NCBI GenBank assembly: GCA_030374765.1
Contig: JARGXX010000073.1
Coordinates: 1 to 64,000 of the forward strand
DNA from: Agarophyton chilense
Lineage: Eukaryota; Rhodophyta; Florideophyceae; Gracilariales; Gracilariaceae
Length of the DNA: 64,000 nt
Reading direction: 5' to 3'
Positions within the stretch are counted from its first letter, which is position 1; every line of letters begins with the position of its first letter. Made by a program: the position numbers and the translations under genes. Under the pieces are notes generated by a model. The model ran no database searches, was not told the origin of the DNA, and worked only from the letters and a program-made list of their open reading frames with translations. This document shows positions 45,225 through 55,143 of this stretch, in pieces.

Positions 45225-46111
45225 TGAAAGACAATGCCCTTAAAGGGGGGTTTCTTAGCAGGACTTAGAAGTTTCGCTCGCTTGAGGAATAGCTTGGGCT
45301 ATGACGAGCTATACTGCTATTGCGTGCTGACGGCCGGTTAGGACCGGAAGTGCACGCGGGTGGAATACGTGGACTGCACGGATGCCAACGCTCGAGTACG
45401 AGGCGTGCCACACGTGGCCCGGATTCTACCTAATGGTTAGTATTATTTGGTAATTTTTAGTATTTATTTGGCTACGCTATCACTATTCAGTGTCTATTTT
45501 TCGGGCGTGCGCCCACTGTCAGGGGCCGCGCACCATACTACTTAGGAGGTTGAGCACTGCTCCCCAGTAAACACCCTCTTGGGAGACCAAGGAGGGAGTC
45601 TTGGCTCTGAACTTTTCGCCTTCGGCGCGTCTTCACCGCATACTGCGTGAGCGCCCGTGGTACGTTAGTTCATCCACCCCTCGGTCGACTAGAGTGCTAC
45701 CACCACCGTGGGTTCATATTCAATCGCCGACACTTGTCGTAGTCTCGCCCCTGTATAGGGTTTCGCCCCCGTTTTCCTCTCGTTCTCCTTTTTGGCTCTC
45801 GTGAGTGGCCGCCTCACTCACCCCGCTCGTCCACCTCATACGAGTGTTTTCTCGCTCCTTTTCCGACAATCGCCGTGGTACCGCTCCGCCTAGGACTGGT
45901 CACACCCCGGACTGTGCCGTGCTCACCTAAACACTCTAGGTATATCCCGCTGGATTGGCCTCGGTCTTACACCCGACTTCGTCGTGCCTTTCCAGAGTGG
46001 CTCTGTTTCTGTGCTCCGCTGGGACGCGTCTCCTCGGCCTGAGGCGTATCTCTCTAGAGAGGAAGATCCCGAACATTTTCGTGGTATCTCCCCTCCAAGC
46101 ATTGTCCTACA
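45225..46111 (+). repeat. 3' LTR of element C
   Basis: 887 bp; matches the 5' LTR with scattered substitutions. Followed by ACAGC (46112-46116). Confidence 0.95.
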
Positions 46112-46451
46112 ACAGCCACCAAAAAACAATAAATTGCCGTATACGTTCAAAACGATTGCGTGGGAGGATCTTGAAGAGCTGCAGAGATTCAATATTTTTA
46201 GAAAACATGTCTGGAAACCAAAGTGATCTTCTATTTGAAAACTCAAAGCCTGTCAATAACACCATCAAACCGAAAAACTTCAAAATTTGACCTCTTGTAG
46301 TCTGCTTTACGCCTTTGGCTTCCAACCGAAAGTTGGTAGATCGAACTATTTTTTGCAAATGAGCTACAAGAAACATCCACATATGAAAAAAAGGTATGGT
46401 GAGAGTAACGAGGGTACATGCATGTCGGAGATAAAATCCACAACAGGTCAT
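46112..46451 (-). pseudogene. piggyBac-like transposase, N-terminal part of the core
   Basis: On the minus strand from ATG 46451: PFFHMWMFLVAHLQKIVRST, TTRGQILKFFGLMVLLTGFE and RNRFERIRQFIVF, which follow the start of the DDE_Tnp_1_7 (piggyBac) domain. It is cut at the ACAGC duplication by element C and continues at 34988. Sequence further right (46564-47180, minus) may hold more of the N-terminus but shows no motif. Confidence 0.7.
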
Positions 46452-47911
46452 GGGACTTTCCTTTGATGCATTTGCCCTGAACCATTAAGAGTCAATGATA
46501 CATTTTCCATCGTCCATTTCGTCGAATAAACTTCCAAAAAGCTTTCTAACGTGTCACTGTTTGTCACAGTAGAGAGCGTAACGAATTCATTGTGTGATTG
46601 TGATCGACCTCCGTGATAGTAGGCCGGTCTTCATTGTTCGAAACTTCGTTAGTAATAAAAGCACAATTATTTTTCACGTTCAAAATGATGGCTTTTTGAG
46701 AATTTTTTTGCGCCATGGCATGATTCACAGATTTTATATTAGAACTTTTGAGAGTGCATACTTTTTGCGGCCAGATAGCTTGAAGATTATAGTTAAAAAG
46801 GTGTGTTTCCGAATATTGTTGACAACAACGTTCACTTTTCTTACTCTCTGCGGACCAGTTTCGTCTTTTATTGCGTGCCAAAGAAGCATTTACAGTCGCT
46901 CTTTGATGCGATGAGATGCGTGCGTGTGTTTAATCTGTTTCCCACTACACGCCGGGGACCCATAGATGATGACACATTTGATAAAATATGAAAGAATGGA
47001 GTAAAGATGATGTTTTTTACAGGTTGTGGACAATCGTTCGTAATCTTTGAGGTTGACGCCAGAGAAGAAGAGAGTGTTGACAACGTCTAGGCACAAAAAT
47101 TTAAGGAAATTGACAAAGTTTACAAAAATTATCGATGTTGTAATTTTGGCCTCACATGAGGCCAGTGGTTGTATAGACACTAGCAGACATCAATATCCTA
47201 CCCCTTGAACTGTTTGACAACTAATTTAAGGTTGGGAGATTATACGATTTGGGAGAATGGATTGAACAATTCTTGAAACTGCGTCTTATCGGAGCACAGT
47301 CTGATGATCAGATTCAAGGAGGAAGACCTTGAGCCAACATATATTCCCACAAAGCCTGATATTCCGTTGTCACCTCAACTTGGCCAGACGTGTCAACAAA
47401 AGTCGGCCGTGGACTGCAAGTGATAACACATCACTTCATTCAGGACTACATGATTCGTTCTTTGTTTATCAACCTGATGCTGTATCAAACGTAAAATTGA
47501 AAGAGAAACTGATGACCGTGTAAACCTCTTGCGCAACGAACCGCATCCATGTTGTCTGCCACCAGGATTTTGAACAACAAAGAAAGTAGCTGAATTTCCA
47601 AAATTGTTTCATGCTCTCTGCAAGAAAGGTTTTGTCATTTTTATTTTCATCGCTGATCCCGTTGCGCATGAACACGCGACTGACAGACATGTTTAGAACC
47701 TGTCCCAGACTCCCTCGTGGGTTAAAAGCTCGGTAGGCAAAGCCATGAGACAAACTCAAAAAAATCGCATGTATGCATGGACAGATCAACTCCCTTCAAC
47801 CTGGTCATATCAAACTATGGTTATATTGACAACAAAGGATACACTAGACAAGCCCTCGCTCTCAATCGCACGATTCATGGTCACGAAATAACTTCGCAGT
47901 CGCAATGCTGA
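46452..47911. other. No confident gene
   Basis: Short frames on both strands (for example 46564-46881 and 47469-47789, minus). None is recognised. AT-rich, probably decayed transposon flank. Confidence 0.4.
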
Positions 47912-48355
47912 CTAATTTGAATTGAACAAAGAGTTTTCTTCAAAAAAACTGGCAACATCCTGCTCGGTATAAGGCGCTGGTTGACCTGCGGCAACCATCA
48001 TGCCTTTTCGCCATGCCATTGCATTGAAAGAAGTTCCATCCATGTTCTCCAGACGCTCTAATGTGGCATCGGTTTTCTGCTCACAACAGTTACAAACGAC
48101 TCGCAAAGGAGCATCAGCAAGTTGTTGTGGCCGTAGCATTATGCTATTGAAACAAACAGGACAAGATATGTAGGTTGTGATATCAGTTGTATCGATGTCA
48201 ACATTCTCCATAACACCGCTGTTCGTCTTTGTTGCGGGCTTGTGATGTGGACGACGAATGCGGCGACTTGGCCGTCGATTGTTTCTTCTTTTGCATGTCG
48301 GAGTGATCCGGGTCGGAGACGCGGTTGGTCTCGATAAGTTGAAGATAAATGCCAT
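47912..48355 (-). CDS. Small zinc-ribbon protein, likely organelle-targeted
   Basis: 147 residues from ATG 48355. Residues 1-45 are rich in Arg, Ser, Thr and Pro, with no acidic residue and with Phe at positions 3 and 5; this resembles a red-algal plastid transit peptide. Residues 65-91 have a zinc-ribbon pattern, CPVC...CNCC (C65, C68, C88, C91), with spacing like the MJ0042-type ribbon. The C-terminal 50 residues are mildly acidic and end in DVASFFEENSLF. Function is unknown; zinc binding is inferred. No partner gene is adjacent. It is the first host gene right of the transposon block. Confidence 0.65.
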   Translation of the reverse strand: MAFIFNLSRPTASPTRITPTCKRRNNRRPSRRIRRPHHKPATKTNSGVMENVDIDTTDITTYISCPVCFNSIMLRPQQLADAPLRVVCNCCEQKTDATLERLENMDGTSFNAMAWRKGMMVAAGQPAPYTEQDVASFFEENSLFNSN

Positions 48356-49080
48356 CCCTCTTGAAATAGTTTGCAGGGCTTTCTCTTACACTTTTCTCAG
48401 ATACTCTTGACGTTAAAATCCGCTAGTCAGAAGCTCGCTCTCTTCAGAGAACTGATGAATGATGAATATTCGCAGAATAAAACTTACCCCAGCGTAGCAG
48501 GGAAAATGTCTAGGGTTATCCGGTTCAAACCCCGAGCGCATCGAGAGCACATCTGCCATTCACCAGGACGCGCATCTTACGTGTATCCGCACGTTCATGT
48601 ATTCGTGCTGGCTCCGGTGAACCAGTGTAAGATACAGTGCGATCTTCTTTTTTCTTCAGCTTTCTCAAAAAAAGGACAATTCTTCGTTCTTTCAACCCAG
48701 GAAAAATCATGTTTCTTTAAATGTCTGGGAGCTCTGGCGAAAGAGGTCGAATTTCGCCTCTAACCAGCATTTGCGTGTTCACTCAAGAAACATCAGGCTG
48801 GTATCAAAGTGAGAGGGTTGTATCTACGTAATTCACTGCCTTTGCGTTGTGCCGTTGAGAAATATGCCGAATCTGATCCTGTTAATAATAACTGACGTTC
48901 TCAAATAGGAAGCTTGCCGAGTCAACCACGAGCTGTTTTAGTACAAATATAAGAGAGACACAGGAGTTGCCGCGAATAGCGGACCATTTCAAAAGAGAAG
49001 ATAGATAATATTTCATTCACAGCTACAAAAGCTGCGAAAGATGAACGATGTATTTTAAGAAAAGCAGAAGCATTCGTGAA
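48356..49080. other. Intergenic, nothing recognised
   Basis: No supported gene. A tRNA B-box-like GGTTCAAACCCC at about 48522 has no matching tRNA fold around it. Confidence 0.4.
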
Positions 49081-50322
49081 CTACTCTTCAGCATTTACAT
49101 CGACAAATTTGTCCTTGGGAGCGCCACATGCTGGGCATACAAAGTCGTCGCCGTAGAACTTGAACTCCCGACCCGCCGCAGGGAAAAGCGTATATCCGCA
49201 ATCCGAACACTGGTACGCGTGCACAGTCGCCTTGGCAGGTTCTCCTGATCTGGCGGGGTAGTCAAGATCTTCAACGCTAAGTTTGGCAGCTTCCTCTGCC
49301 TCGGCAGCTTCCGCTTTTGCTGCTTCTTCCTTAAGCCGCCGGACCCTATCCTTCACAACGCCATCAAAAAGAAGCTTCGCATGCGCTTCATCTAATCGCA
49401 ACGCAGCAGCGGCAGCCAATGGTACTTCTTCTACTTGATTATTTTCAATTTCATTAGTGACGAAGTCGCGATAGCATCTCTCGAGCATATTTTTTTGCAG
49501 ATCGGCAACGGTGGATGCGCTATATGGGAATAATGGAACAAGTTGCAAAGCAGCTGTTTTTTCAGGACTCAATATCCTTTCAGTGATAAAAAGAAGTTTG
49601 CCCAACAAACTCGGTGAATCACTCATAGTCGCAGCCAAATTGTTTACAGCTTTTATAGCCTTGTCGTCACCAACACGTAGGAGCTTCTTAACCATTGAGA
49701 CTTCTTGAATAGTAGATGGAATAATGGCCTTTTCAGCAACAAGGGTGGCAAGATAAGAGGAAAACATTGCGCCTCGTAGGATGCCTGGACCAAGCTTGCG
49801 CTTGTATTCAGAGGCAATCTCGCGCTTAGCCTCCGGGGTGGTGCCGTACAACACTATAACCTGCCCGAACTCATCAACAAGAGCGGCTTGTCGGGCAGTA
49901 AAGCGTTTCTTGGCGATCCAAGCTGCACCGACCATTACTGCGGACGCAGCCATATAAGGTATGATGGACCAAAACCCGACGGTTTTTGGTGCCATCAAAT
50001 CAGTACGTCGCTGAGAGGGAAGCGGTTGCATTTCAGTGAAGCGATCTCCATCGGGACGTCGCATAGGGCTGATTGCACGCGCACTTGCGACGCGAATTGT
50101 GGAGGAGGGTAGCTTGGGAGTTTGGGGGTTGTGCGATGATGTGGCATGGGAATCATAGTGGTGCTGAGATGAAGAAGAAACAGTTGTAGTGACGGCATGT
50201 GAGGAAAAAGTGACAGTGGGACGGCGACGCACGGATAGAAGAGTTGGGAGAGGCTCGTTATGTCGCGACAAAAGCACCGGCAACGCAGGCGAGAAGGCGG
50301 CAGGTAGGCCGCGACGATGCAT
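49081..50322 (-). CDS. Plastid-type membrane protein with C-terminal rubredoxin domain
   Basis: 413 residues from ATG 50322 (MHRRGLPAAFSPALPVLL). The frame is open further upstream but without an earlier ATG. Residues 1-110 are Ser/Thr/Arg-rich, with few acidic residues: a transit-type leader. One hydrophobic segment at about 118-137 (SIIPYMAASAVMVGAAWIA). A helical middle region (about 150-310) contains YKRKLGPGILRGAMFSSYLA, DSPSLLGKLLFITERIL and LEKNMLERCY-like blocks; I do not assign it. Next comes an Ala/Glu/Lys coiled-coil-like stretch. The C-terminus is a rubredoxin domain with both CX2C pairs (C372, C375, C396, C399; CSDCGYTLF and CPACGAPKDKF), which would bind one iron. A role in electron transfer or photosystem assembly at a plastid membrane is inference from other plastid rubredoxins. 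It is divergent from the gene at 50761. Confidence 0.82.
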   Translation of the reverse strand: MHRRGLPAAFSPALPVLLSRHNEPLPTLLSVRRRPTVTFSSHAVTTTVSSSSQHHYDSHATSSHNPQTPKLPSSTIRVASARAISPMRRPDGDRFTEMQPLPSQRRTDLMAPKTVGFWSIIPYMAASAVMVGAAWIAKKRFTARQAALVDEFGQVIVLYGTTPEAKREIASEYKRKLGPGILRGAMFSSYLATLVAEKAIIPSTIQEVSMVKKLLRVGDDKAIKAVNNLAATMSDSPSLLGKLLFITERILSPEKTAALQLVPLFPYSASTVADLQKNMLERCYRDFVTNEIENNQVEEVPLAAAAALRLDEAHAKLLFDGVVKDRVRRLKEEAAKAEAAEAEEAAKLSVEDLDYPARSGEPAKATVHAYQCSDCGYTLFPAAGREFKFYGDDFVCPACGAPKDKFVDVNAEE

Positions 50323-50760
50323 CTGAGGGCGACACGACGACGGAAACACGATGAAGACTGAGGAAGAATGGTAACGCAGAGCCGCAGATGAATGTCGATG
50401 GCAATCGATGAAGCCAAGGCCTCTTGGCACTAAACGAAACGAACGGATCAACGTGGGCGAAAGGGAGATTGTTCGTTCCGATCTGAAGTGAAACGATTAG
50501 CCCCGAGATCAAGACCCGATCCATTTTAGGAGGTGCCAGCAATCACACGTGACCACGTGAGCTGGATGACATGCAGCTTGTGTAGGTTACCCTTCGCAGA
50601 TAGTGGCTTCAAGTTGCGTTTGGAATCCGAAACAGAGACAGACGGCTGCGGCTAGCAATTGCTAGCTAGAGAGGCAAGCGACAGCTGCTGCACAATACGC
50701 GGAGCGTGGGCCGCTTACGGCGCGGCCTCGCGCCTCGGTCCCACGCGCCGCCGCGCAGCG
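50323..50760. promoter_or_regulatory. Shared intergenic region of two divergent genes
   Basis: 438 bp between the ATGs at 50322 (minus) and 50761 (plus); both promoters must lie here or overlap the leaders. CACGTGACCACGTGAG at 50546 has two CACGTG-like boxes. No TATA box is obvious. Confidence 0.4.
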
Positions 50761-51975
50761 ATGAGCCAGCCGCTGTCCGACGTCATCATACCCCCCACGC
50801 CCACACCCCCGCGAACCAAACCGCTGTCCCGCCGCTCGTCTGACTGCTCGGCCGCTCTCCTGCGCTCCCGCTCCCAAGAGCCGCTGCGTCACCTGGCAAC
50901 CGCCGCCGGCATCATTGGCGCAGCTTCTCGTTCCGTCTTGACTACCTTCCATTTAACAGATCCCCTCACCCCTTCCGACGCCGTCATCCTGGCAGAATGG
51001 TCCGCCCCTTCTGGCTTCACGATTCGCTCCCTGTCCATGTCGCCCGATGCCTCCGTCATAGCGCTAGTTTTGGCTGACCAACGTTCGGCCGTTCTAACTC
51101 TTCTCCGTCCACGTTCACTCAGTCTTTTGCTGCGCGTCGCGCTTCCGTGGTCAAAGCATCGCGACGTCCACCAGGTGTTCTTTTCACACGCTGCCCTCAC
51201 CCTTCGCGACGATCAAAAGCTCAGACAAAACATGCTGCCACAACATTTGCACGCTGCATTTCTCGATGCGCAGAAAACAACTTCTTCGTGCGCAGCTGTT
51301 CCTAAAGCGCCCCCGTCGCAAAAAGAAATCGCTGCCCCTTATGCACTCGCTGTCGCGCTTGATCTCTTGCTTGTTTACTCCTTTAGTGTGTGTTACACTC
51401 GACTTCACGCCTTTTCCTCACATCGAAGCCCCAACACCAGCGCAAACCTCTTTTCGTTGCCCACGCTGCCGACGAAACATTACACCCCCGTGTTACACGA
51501 CAATGCCTTTCTGCACACACTTCAAAACCCTCTCCTCCCTATCTCAGATCTTCGTATCATAAAGTTGCTCGCTCTTTGCCGAAAACCTCCTGCGCTACTG
51601 GCCCTCGTTCAATTACCATCCGAAAAACTGGCCGCATCTGTCTTTCTGGAGCAATCGGTCATGATTACCCCTCTCACCGTGCGTAATTCTGGAGGGGTGC
51701 TATTTGCCGTTTGTAAGAATGGAGGCTGCCTTCTTGAAACCGCAATACGAGACGTTTATCGAATTGCTGATGTCAGCTTTGACAAAACCATAGGTCTGCG
51801 AGTTTTCGCATTGCCAAGGAAAGAAAAAGAACAAGCGGTGACGATTGGTGTTCATCAAATACGAGGAAATCAACTTTCGTGCCTCGTACATCAGAATGAC
51901 AACGTAATTAGACTCTTCGCCGCACATGATGTAATTAATGTCGAAGCTCTACCGTGCAAGCTGCCCTTTCTCTAA
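50761..51975 (+). CDS. Protein of unknown function
   Basis: 404 residues from ATG 50761 (MSQPLSDVIIPPTPTPPRTK). The frame upstream has no other ATG. The N-terminal 50 residues are Pro/Ser/Arg-rich and probably disordered. The rest is a mix of beta-like segments (GFTIRSLSMSPDASVIALVL, SAVLTLLRPRSLSLLLRVAL, GGVLFAVCKNGGCLLETAI, IRLFAAHDVINVEALPC) that look like WD40 or beta-propeller blades without clear WD dipeptides. Rich in Leu, Ser and Ala. No catalytic motif, signal peptide or membrane span. A scaffold role is possible but not shown. Single exon. Confidence 0.68.
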   Translation: MSQPLSDVIIPPTPTPPRTKPLSRRSSDCSAALLRSRSQEPLRHLATAAGIIGAASRSVLTTFHLTDPLTPSDAVILAEWSAPSGFTIRSLSMSPDASVIALVLADQRSAVLTLLRPRSLSLLLRVALPWSKHRDVHQVFFSHAALTLRDDQKLRQNMLPQHLHAAFLDAQKTTSSCAAVPKAPPSQKEIAAPYALAVALDLLLVYSFSVCYTRLHAFSSHRSPNTSANLFSLPTLPTKHYTPVLHDNAFLHTLQNPLLPISDLRIIKLLALCRKPPALLALVQLPSEKLAASVFLEQSVMITPLTVRNSGGVLFAVCKNGGCLLETAIRDVYRIADVSFDKTIGLRVFALPRKEKEQAVTIGVHQIRGNQLSCLVHQNDNVIRLFAAHDVINVEALPCKLPFL

Positions 51976-53096
51976 TCAAGGCCGCGGTACTACACTCTGA
52001 ATATGAGTCGCTTTGAACCATCTGGCGTGCGTTTGGTATTTTTGCTGACGCCGTCGTGTTGACATTCTCTGCTCGTTACTACCGATGTGTAAGAAACCCA
52101 GATCAATAACACGCCCTGTTTCGTGTTTGCTCTCTCTCTGCTTGGTCCCGCGGAGGTTCGATGACATTCACAAACGCTGTATCTTGCACGACATCAATGC
52201 TTTACCATCTGCTATATTACACTGCACTTAACTAAAGCCAAAGACTTAACTGAAGCGTCGCATATCGCTGCTGTGAAACGTAGCAACTCAAGTGATGCAA
52301 CTAAAACCTCCCAATTCAACAGAAATGGAGGTATCAGATTGGCACAAAATCGTGATGCCATTTATAGAGCATCTACAAACAACGTCGCTATTATGAAAGT
52401 GAGCCCAGAAGTCCCGATCACCACGCAGATTGTAGAGCCCTCAAAACGACATCACTGAATGTTAGTACAGTGTTAAGCTTGCTTGGCTCTGCATCTTGTC
52501 ACTAAAAGGCCCCTGCCGAATTTTTTTTTAGTCGTCAACAGTCTGCCTTTCTCACGAGATATGGCCACGTTCCTTTGTCTACCGACATATTGAAACCCTG
52601 TCATGAGACTCGAGCAAAAGAAATGCAAAGCTCTTATCTTTTACTGTTAACCTTCTCATCACGAACTTGATCATACCGTGCATAAATGTTAAATCTGAAG
52701 AGCATAGGCTGAATTTGTGGTATCAGAGTTCATCTGGAAAATCGCCAATACACGTAATAAAAGGGTTCATTCATGATGAATACCCTGAACAGCTTCATGA
52801 TGAATACCCTGAACAGCTTCATGATCTGATTTGGTTCGTAGAATGTAGTGGGAGACAATTCAATGAATTGGCGTCCGTTGCCCACCCTTTCGCCGATGAA
52901 ACGAATGATTCGTTACACAACTCCTTCGAGGTGGAATTCGGAGCGCGCAAATGAGGTAACTACACCTGCAGGATTTTCAGTTCATGCACACGAGGAAATC
53001 GGAGTCTGGTAAGATAAACGGTGATTGCACCACTTACCGAACAGAAATACTGATTTTCAAAACTGTAGCACCATAACTGAAACTTCAATAATCCCC
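51976..53096. other. Intergenic, with a 24-bp tandem duplication
   Basis: No supported gene. At 52772-52819 the unit CATGATGAATACCCTGAAC+AGCTT occurs twice in tandem. The open stretch around it (52667-52954) has no ATG. Confidence 0.4.
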
Positions 53097-54584
53097 TCAG
53101 CCCTTCTTTATAGACTTTTGCGCCCTTAACTTCCAGAGCGGGGTCAAGCAAAGTGCAGACATGAGCGAGCAGAAGAGAAGGGCTGTAAAGAACCCGGACC
53201 ACTTGAACTTCTGGATTATGAATGCTAACGGCATACCTGAAGCAGCGGCACCAAGGTAACTTATCAAACCAAGCATTCCGTTCGCTGTACCGATAACCCT
53301 TTTATCCGCAACTTCGGCACCAATGAGTCCAATCATCATTTGAGGTCCGTTGATCATGAAACCCATGACAGCCATTGTTAGAAAATCCCAAAGTGCATTT
53401 TGACCTCCAGTTACCCATGTAAGAGCCAGACTGGCAACCAAGCCGAGAAGATATATGATTGTTACTGCGGCTCGTCGCCCATTGGCCCAGTCGGATACGA
53501 TCCCTGCGGAAAAGGTTCCAAAAATACCACCCACCTCTACTCCAGAGACCCTGTATGCCACTTCACTTGCAGAGAACGAATGTGCATCAAGCAACCAGAA
53601 TTGCAACCAGCTTTTCATACCAGCCCGAACAAAATATACAAAGAAGTATGAAATGGACAAGGTCCATATCAGCCGATTCTTTAAAACTCCTTCCATAAAC
53701 GCTTGCTTCCAGGGCACACTCTCTGTTTGGTGTTCTGTAGGCTTCTTCTCAACATCATTGGGGTCCCAGCTTGTGAGGAATCCCATTTGCCGCGGTGAAG
53801 ATCTTGTGACCAAGAGAGAGAGAACTGCTAGCGCCATTGCGAATGCACCAGGGACGAACATTCCCGCACGAAAACCTGATTTCGAAGATGCAAGCATTCC
53901 GCAAACGATGGGCGCCAGAAACCCACCAATGTTGGCACTGGTACTCCACAGCGCCCAGAAGAATCCTCTTTCATCTGGACTAAACCAGTTTAGAAGCATT
54001 TTTGCAGAAGATCCCGCTCCAACACCCTGAACGAGCCCATTCAATCCCCATAGAAAGGCAAGTGCCGAAACTGTAGTAGTAGAGCCCATCGCCACATTAA
54101 CGAGACCAGCAAGGAAAAGGCCAGCTGCCAATGCAACATGAGGCGCGGCGCGGTCAACTAAAACTCCGGTGAACAATCGTGACATACCGTACGCTATGGG
54201 AAAAGCGGAAGTTATCTCACCAATGCTCTGTAAGGTGAGGTTAAGGGACGAAGCCATGAAAGGGGCGACATATGTGAAGGTCGCGCGTAGCAAAACATAT
54301 GTGGCGTATGTTAGGGCCATCGCGGAGAAGATCACAGCACGAGCAATCTTGAATCTGAACTGGCCGTCGGAAGCAGAAGCAATGAGTGAAGCCTGTTCAA
54401 CTGAGTTTTCGGTGTTTCCCTGGGCAGATGATTTGCATATTGAGGCATGACGATTGGTTCTTGTGGGTGGATGGATCCATCGCATAGGTCTGAGTGAACC
54501 CGCCGCCTTCTTGGCAATTCTTAGTCGCTGGCTCCTGTTCCAAGCTTGAACGAAGGCCATGAGCTTTACATTCGATTTCTGCAT
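53097..54584 (-). CDS. MFS organophosphate:phosphate antiporter (OPA/UhpC-like)
   Basis: 495 residues from ATG 54584. The N-terminal ~70 residues are basic and Ser/Thr-rich (RIAKKAAGSLRPMRWIHPPT), like an organelle transit peptide. About twelve membrane segments follow (residues ~80-485), with the central loop at about 285-310 (RQMGFLTSWDPNDVEKKPTE). Family marks of the OPA group (GlpT, UhpT, UhpC): YGMSRLFTGVLVDR after TM2, SPDERGFFWALWSTSANIGG after TM4 and VGGIFGTFSAGIVSDW in the second half. UhpC-type carriers move hexose phosphates or sense them in bacteria, and relatives in Archaeplastida are plastid sugar-phosphate carriers. Substrate and location cannot be fixed from sequence. Glycerol-3-phosphate transport is the main alternative. 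Single exon, no linked pathway gene. Confidence 0.85.
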   Translation of the reverse strand: MQKSNVKLMAFVQAWNRSQRLRIAKKAAGSLRPMRWIHPPTRTNRHASICKSSAQGNTENSVEQASLIASASDGQFRFKIARAVIFSAMALTYATYVLLRATFTYVAPFMASSLNLTLQSIGEITSAFPIAYGMSRLFTGVLVDRAAPHVALAAGLFLAGLVNVAMGSTTTVSALAFLWGLNGLVQGVGAGSSAKMLLNWFSPDERGFFWALWSTSANIGGFLAPIVCGMLASSKSGFRAGMFVPGAFAMALAVLSLLVTRSSPRQMGFLTSWDPNDVEKKPTEHQTESVPWKQAFMEGVLKNRLIWTLSISYFFVYFVRAGMKSWLQFWLLDAHSFSASEVAYRVSGVEVGGIFGTFSAGIVSDWANGRRAAVTIIYLLGLVASLALTWVTGGQNALWDFLTMAVMGFMINGPQMMIGLIGAEVADKRVIGTANGMLGLISYLGAAASGMPLAFIIQKFKWSGFFTALLFCSLMSALCLTPLWKLRAQKSIKKG

Positions 54585-55110
54585 TCTCCAGAAAACCCAC
54601 CGTTCAGAACATCGAATGATCTGTCGTCTTCAGTTGGAGAACCTCGTTGATACCATGAAGTGATTTGGATATTTTCGGTGATAATACAGAGATGCTGGGA
54701 TGGAGGCCTTTTCGACCTTGATAGAGTACCAATATCCTTAATTTCAGAACATTGTGCTCATGCACCGCAACGATCAGAAGAAAGTGAATATCCAAGTTCC
54801 TGTGGCATGATAAGGAGCACCGCGAGCGTGTTCTATTCCGTCTACAATCTCCGGACTGCATTGTAGAGCTAGAGCAACGTTTGAATATCCTTGCAGGACT
54901 TCAACGGTAGAGAAACAGGATCTTGTGTCGCCGCCGTATGCCACGTGTACGGTCGGGGCACTGATCTATAATGTGAACAATGATTCTGTAACTCAAATTC
55001 GCACAAAGATTGCTTGGGCACATATCTGTAGTAGCTGGTGAGCAGATATAATGGTGTATCCGTCCTACGGCTAGAGCGAAGGATAGCAATCCTTTGGTAG
55101 ATTCGTGGAT

Positions 55111-55143
55111 GCAAAGGAGCGCCCCTCAGGGGCGCTCCTTTGC
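55111..55143. repeat. Perfect 16-bp hairpin
   Basis: Arms GCAAAGGAGCGCCCCT (55111-55126) and its exact complement (55128-55143) with a one-base loop. Very GC-rich within AT-rich intergenic DNA. Confidence 0.85.

Larger units (their letters stand above)
34989..46111 (+). mobile_element. Ty3/gypsy chromovirus, element C
   Basis: 11.1 kb with 887 bp LTRs (34989-35875 and 45225-46111) and target duplication ACAGC. Order: gag, protease, reverse transcriptase, RNase H, integrase, chromodomain, which is the chromovirus layout. The pol region has several stops and at least two frame changes. About 2.1 kb lies between the chromodomain and the 3' LTR and carries an antisense reading frame. It inserted into a piggyBac-like transposase gene. 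The LTRs differ by a few percent by eye, so the insertion is older than that of Copia A. Confidence 0.95.

Noticed and set aside
48510-48545. tRNA-like B box GGTTCAAACCCC
   Set aside because: The T stem does not pair properly and no acceptor or anticodon stem is found upstream.
52667-52954. 95-codon frame containing an eight-residue repeat
   Set aside because: No ATG in the frame; the repeat is explained by a 24-bp DNA duplication.
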